Assembly (NCBI GenBank): GCA_030147325.1
Contig: JASLAA010000095.1
Span: forward strand, 1-13,499
Direction of reading: 5' to 3'
Origin: Arthrobacter sp.
Lineage (GTDB): Bacteria; Actinomycetota; Actinomycetes; Actinomycetales; Micrococcaceae
Length of the DNA stretch: 13,499 nucleotides
A model generated the notes under the pieces. That model was not told the origin of the DNA, searched no databases, and saw only the letters and a list, made by a program, of their open reading frames with translations. A program made the translations under genes and the position numbers. Below, one piece after another: positions 12,267-13,499 of the stretch (within the stretch, counting starts at the first letter, position 1; each line of letters begins with the position of its first letter).

Positions 12267-13499
12267 TCAGACCGGCTGGTCGGTCGCCTTCGCATGCGTG
12301 GAGGAGTCCCGGTAATCGGTGTACATGTACGGGTTGTCGAGGATCCTGGTCTCGAGGACGTCGGGGTTCATCCCCTTCAGCCAGGCCTCCTCGCCGAGGG
12401 TCGAGCGCAGGTGCTCCACCGTCGACTCCACCTGTGTGCGCAATGCCGGCAGGTCCGCGCCGACGAGGCGGTGGTCGTGCTTGACCACCCGCCCGTTCAC
12501 GAGCACGGTGTGCACGTCCCCCCGGCCGGCCTGCAGTGCCACGTGCCCGTAGGGGTTCAGCATCGGGAACGACGTGGGGGAGTGGTCGTTCTTCAGCAGC
12601 ACGACGTCCGCCTTCTTGCCCACCTCGAGGCTGCCGACGGCGTGGTCGAGGGAGAGCGCCGCAGCACCGCCGCGGGTGGCCCAGTCCACCACGTGCTCGG
12701 CGCGCAGCGCCGAGTGGGTGACCGTGTCGCCGACCTCATGGGCACGCAGGTGCTCGTAGGAGCGGTCGGCCCCCAGCGTGGCGCGCATCGCGACGAACAG
12801 GTCACTGCTGAACCACACGCTCGTGTCGACGGACAGGGACATCGGGATGTCGTGCTGGCGCAGCACCCACGACGGCGGGTACCCCTGCCCGCAGCTCTGC
12901 TCGCTCTCCGTGGACAGTGACACGGACCCGCCGGTCGCGGCGATGCGCTGGTAGGAGTCCTGGCTGAGGGTCGCGGCGTGGACGTAGACGGTGCCGGGGC
13001 TCATGAAGCCGTGCTCGTGCATCAGCCGCACGCCGTCGTCGTTCGTCGCACCCCAGACCCCTGCGTGCGTGGTGACGGGCAGGTCGAGCTCCCTCGCCAC
13101 CTCGAACGCACCCCGCTCGGGGAAGGACGGATCACCGGTGACGTCGAAGGCCAGCTGGAACTTCAGCATGTCCGAACGGGGATTGCGGCGCTCGACGAAC
13201 CGCCTGAAGTCCGGCTTCGCGGTCCATTCGGCCGGTCCCGCGAAGATGTTGCCCGGGGCGAAGACGAAGCGGCCTCCGGTACTCTCCAGTGCCTCGAGCG
13301 CGGCTTCGGCGTGATCGATGGTGCTCAGGCCGTGGGACCAGTCGACACTGGTGGTCACCCCGGCGTCGAGCGCGTCCCAGGCCGAGAGCAGGTTGCCGGC
13401 GGCGATGTCCTCGGGGCGGAACGCCGTCCCGTGCTCGAGGTAGTACCAGACGAAGTACTGCGTGAGCGTCCAGTCGGCGCCGTAGCCGCGCATCGCCGT
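12267..13499 (-). CDS. Amidohydrolase family protein, 5' end outside the window
   Basis: At least 410 residues of a metal-dependent hydrolase of the SsnA/TrzA-like group (COG0402-like). The frame stays open to the window edge and the N-terminal HxH metal motif is missing, so the true start lies to the right; the Met at 13493 is internal (RGYGADWTLTQYFVWYY is a mid-protein stretch). Numbering from that Met, likely metal ligands are His143 (VTTHAGVWG), His172 (VYVHAATLS) and Asp223 (SVDTSVW), and Glu196 or Glu198 lie in the ligand loop STESEQSCGQGYPP. GSLEVGKKADVVLL (287-300) is the standard end-of-barrel motif, followed by the beta-sandwich end LVNGRVVKHD. The HxxE motif of classical cytosine/adenosine-type deaminases is absent after His143 and the substrate is unknown. 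It is convergent with the ATPase gene. Confidence 0.88.
   Translation of the reverse strand, partial: TAMRGYGADWTLTQYFVWYYLEHGTAFRPEDIAAGNLLSAWDALDAGVTTSVDWSHGLSTIDHAEAALEALESTGGRFVFAPGNIFAGPAEWTAKPDFRRFVERRNPRSDMLKFQLAFDVTGDPSFPERGAFEVARELDLPVTTHAGVWGATNDDGVRLMHEHGFMSPGTVYVHAATLSQDSYQRIAATGGSVSLSTESEQSCGQGYPPSWVLRQHDIPMSLSVDTSVWFSSDLFVAMRATLGADRSYEHLRAHEVGDTVTHSALRAEHVVDWATRGGAAALSLDHAVGSLEVGKKADVVLLKNDHSPTSFPMLNPYGHVALQAGRGDVHTVLVNGRVVKHDHRLVGADLPALRTQVESTVEHLRSTLGEEAWLKGMNPDVLETRILDNPYMYTDYRDSSTHAKATDQPV

Noticed and set aside
1..13499. Mobile element, phage, CRISPR or defence system
   Set aside because: No transposase, integrase, terminal repeats, repeat-spacer arrays or defence-type domains were seen, and base composition is even across the genes.

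Overview
The window looks like chromosomal DNA of a high-GC actinobacterium, most likely an Arthrobacter-type member of the Micrococcaceae. The evidence is the strong G/C bias at third codon positions, GTG starts and short gene overlaps, a DUF4193 protein (an actinobacterial family), a DesA3-type desaturase with its own ferredoxin-reductase, and a DtxR/IdeR-type iron box. The genus is an inference, because no rRNA or other marker gene is present. I see no phage, transposon, CRISPR, tRNA or rRNA. Everything here belongs to known protein families, and I did not find a convincing undescribed multi-gene system.

Layout. (1) 110-2378, minus strand: a two-gene membrane-lipid desaturation operon (NADPH-type flavin/2Fe-2S reductase, then fatty acid desaturase), closed by a strong hairpin at 56-100. 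(2) 2479-3672, plus strand: a divergent PucR/CdaR-type regulator. The 100-bp space between them holds two back-to-back promoters arranged almost symmetrically, with a repeated GCGGGAG element in both spacers. (3) 3669-5329, minus strand: an SDR oxidoreductase translationally coupled to an AlkA-type DNA glycosylase. The glycosylase stop codon shares a CTAG with the regulator's stop codon. (4) 5607-5912, plus: DUF4193 zinc-ribbon-like protein with a clear intrinsic terminator. (5) 6015-6653, plus: a small alpha/beta hydrolase, probably leaderless. (6) 6752-7597, plus: a PRC-barrel/DUF2382 stress-type protein with a palindrome upstream. (7) 7703-8101, minus: a VOC (glyoxalase-fold) protein, separated from (6) by a two-part hairpin. 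(8) 8320-12249, plus: a tightly packed four-gene ferric-siderophore importer (lipoprotein, two FecCD permeases, ATPase) behind a probable IdeR/DtxR box. (9) 12267 to the window end, minus: a 5'-truncated amidohydrolase.

How they work together. The reductase would pass electrons from NAD(P)H through FAD and its C-terminal 2Fe-2S centre to the di-iron desaturase, which inserts double bonds in acyl chains. The divergent regulator is the obvious candidate controller. The importer captures ferric siderophore at the cell surface and moves it through a heterodimeric permease using ATP; the iron box predicts repression when iron is plentiful. No siderophore biosynthesis genes are visible, so uptake of siderophore made elsewhere, or by other organisms, is possible. 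Several starts were moved inward from the longest open frame, using ribosome binding sites, promoter geometry or gene overlap; these choices are given in each entry.
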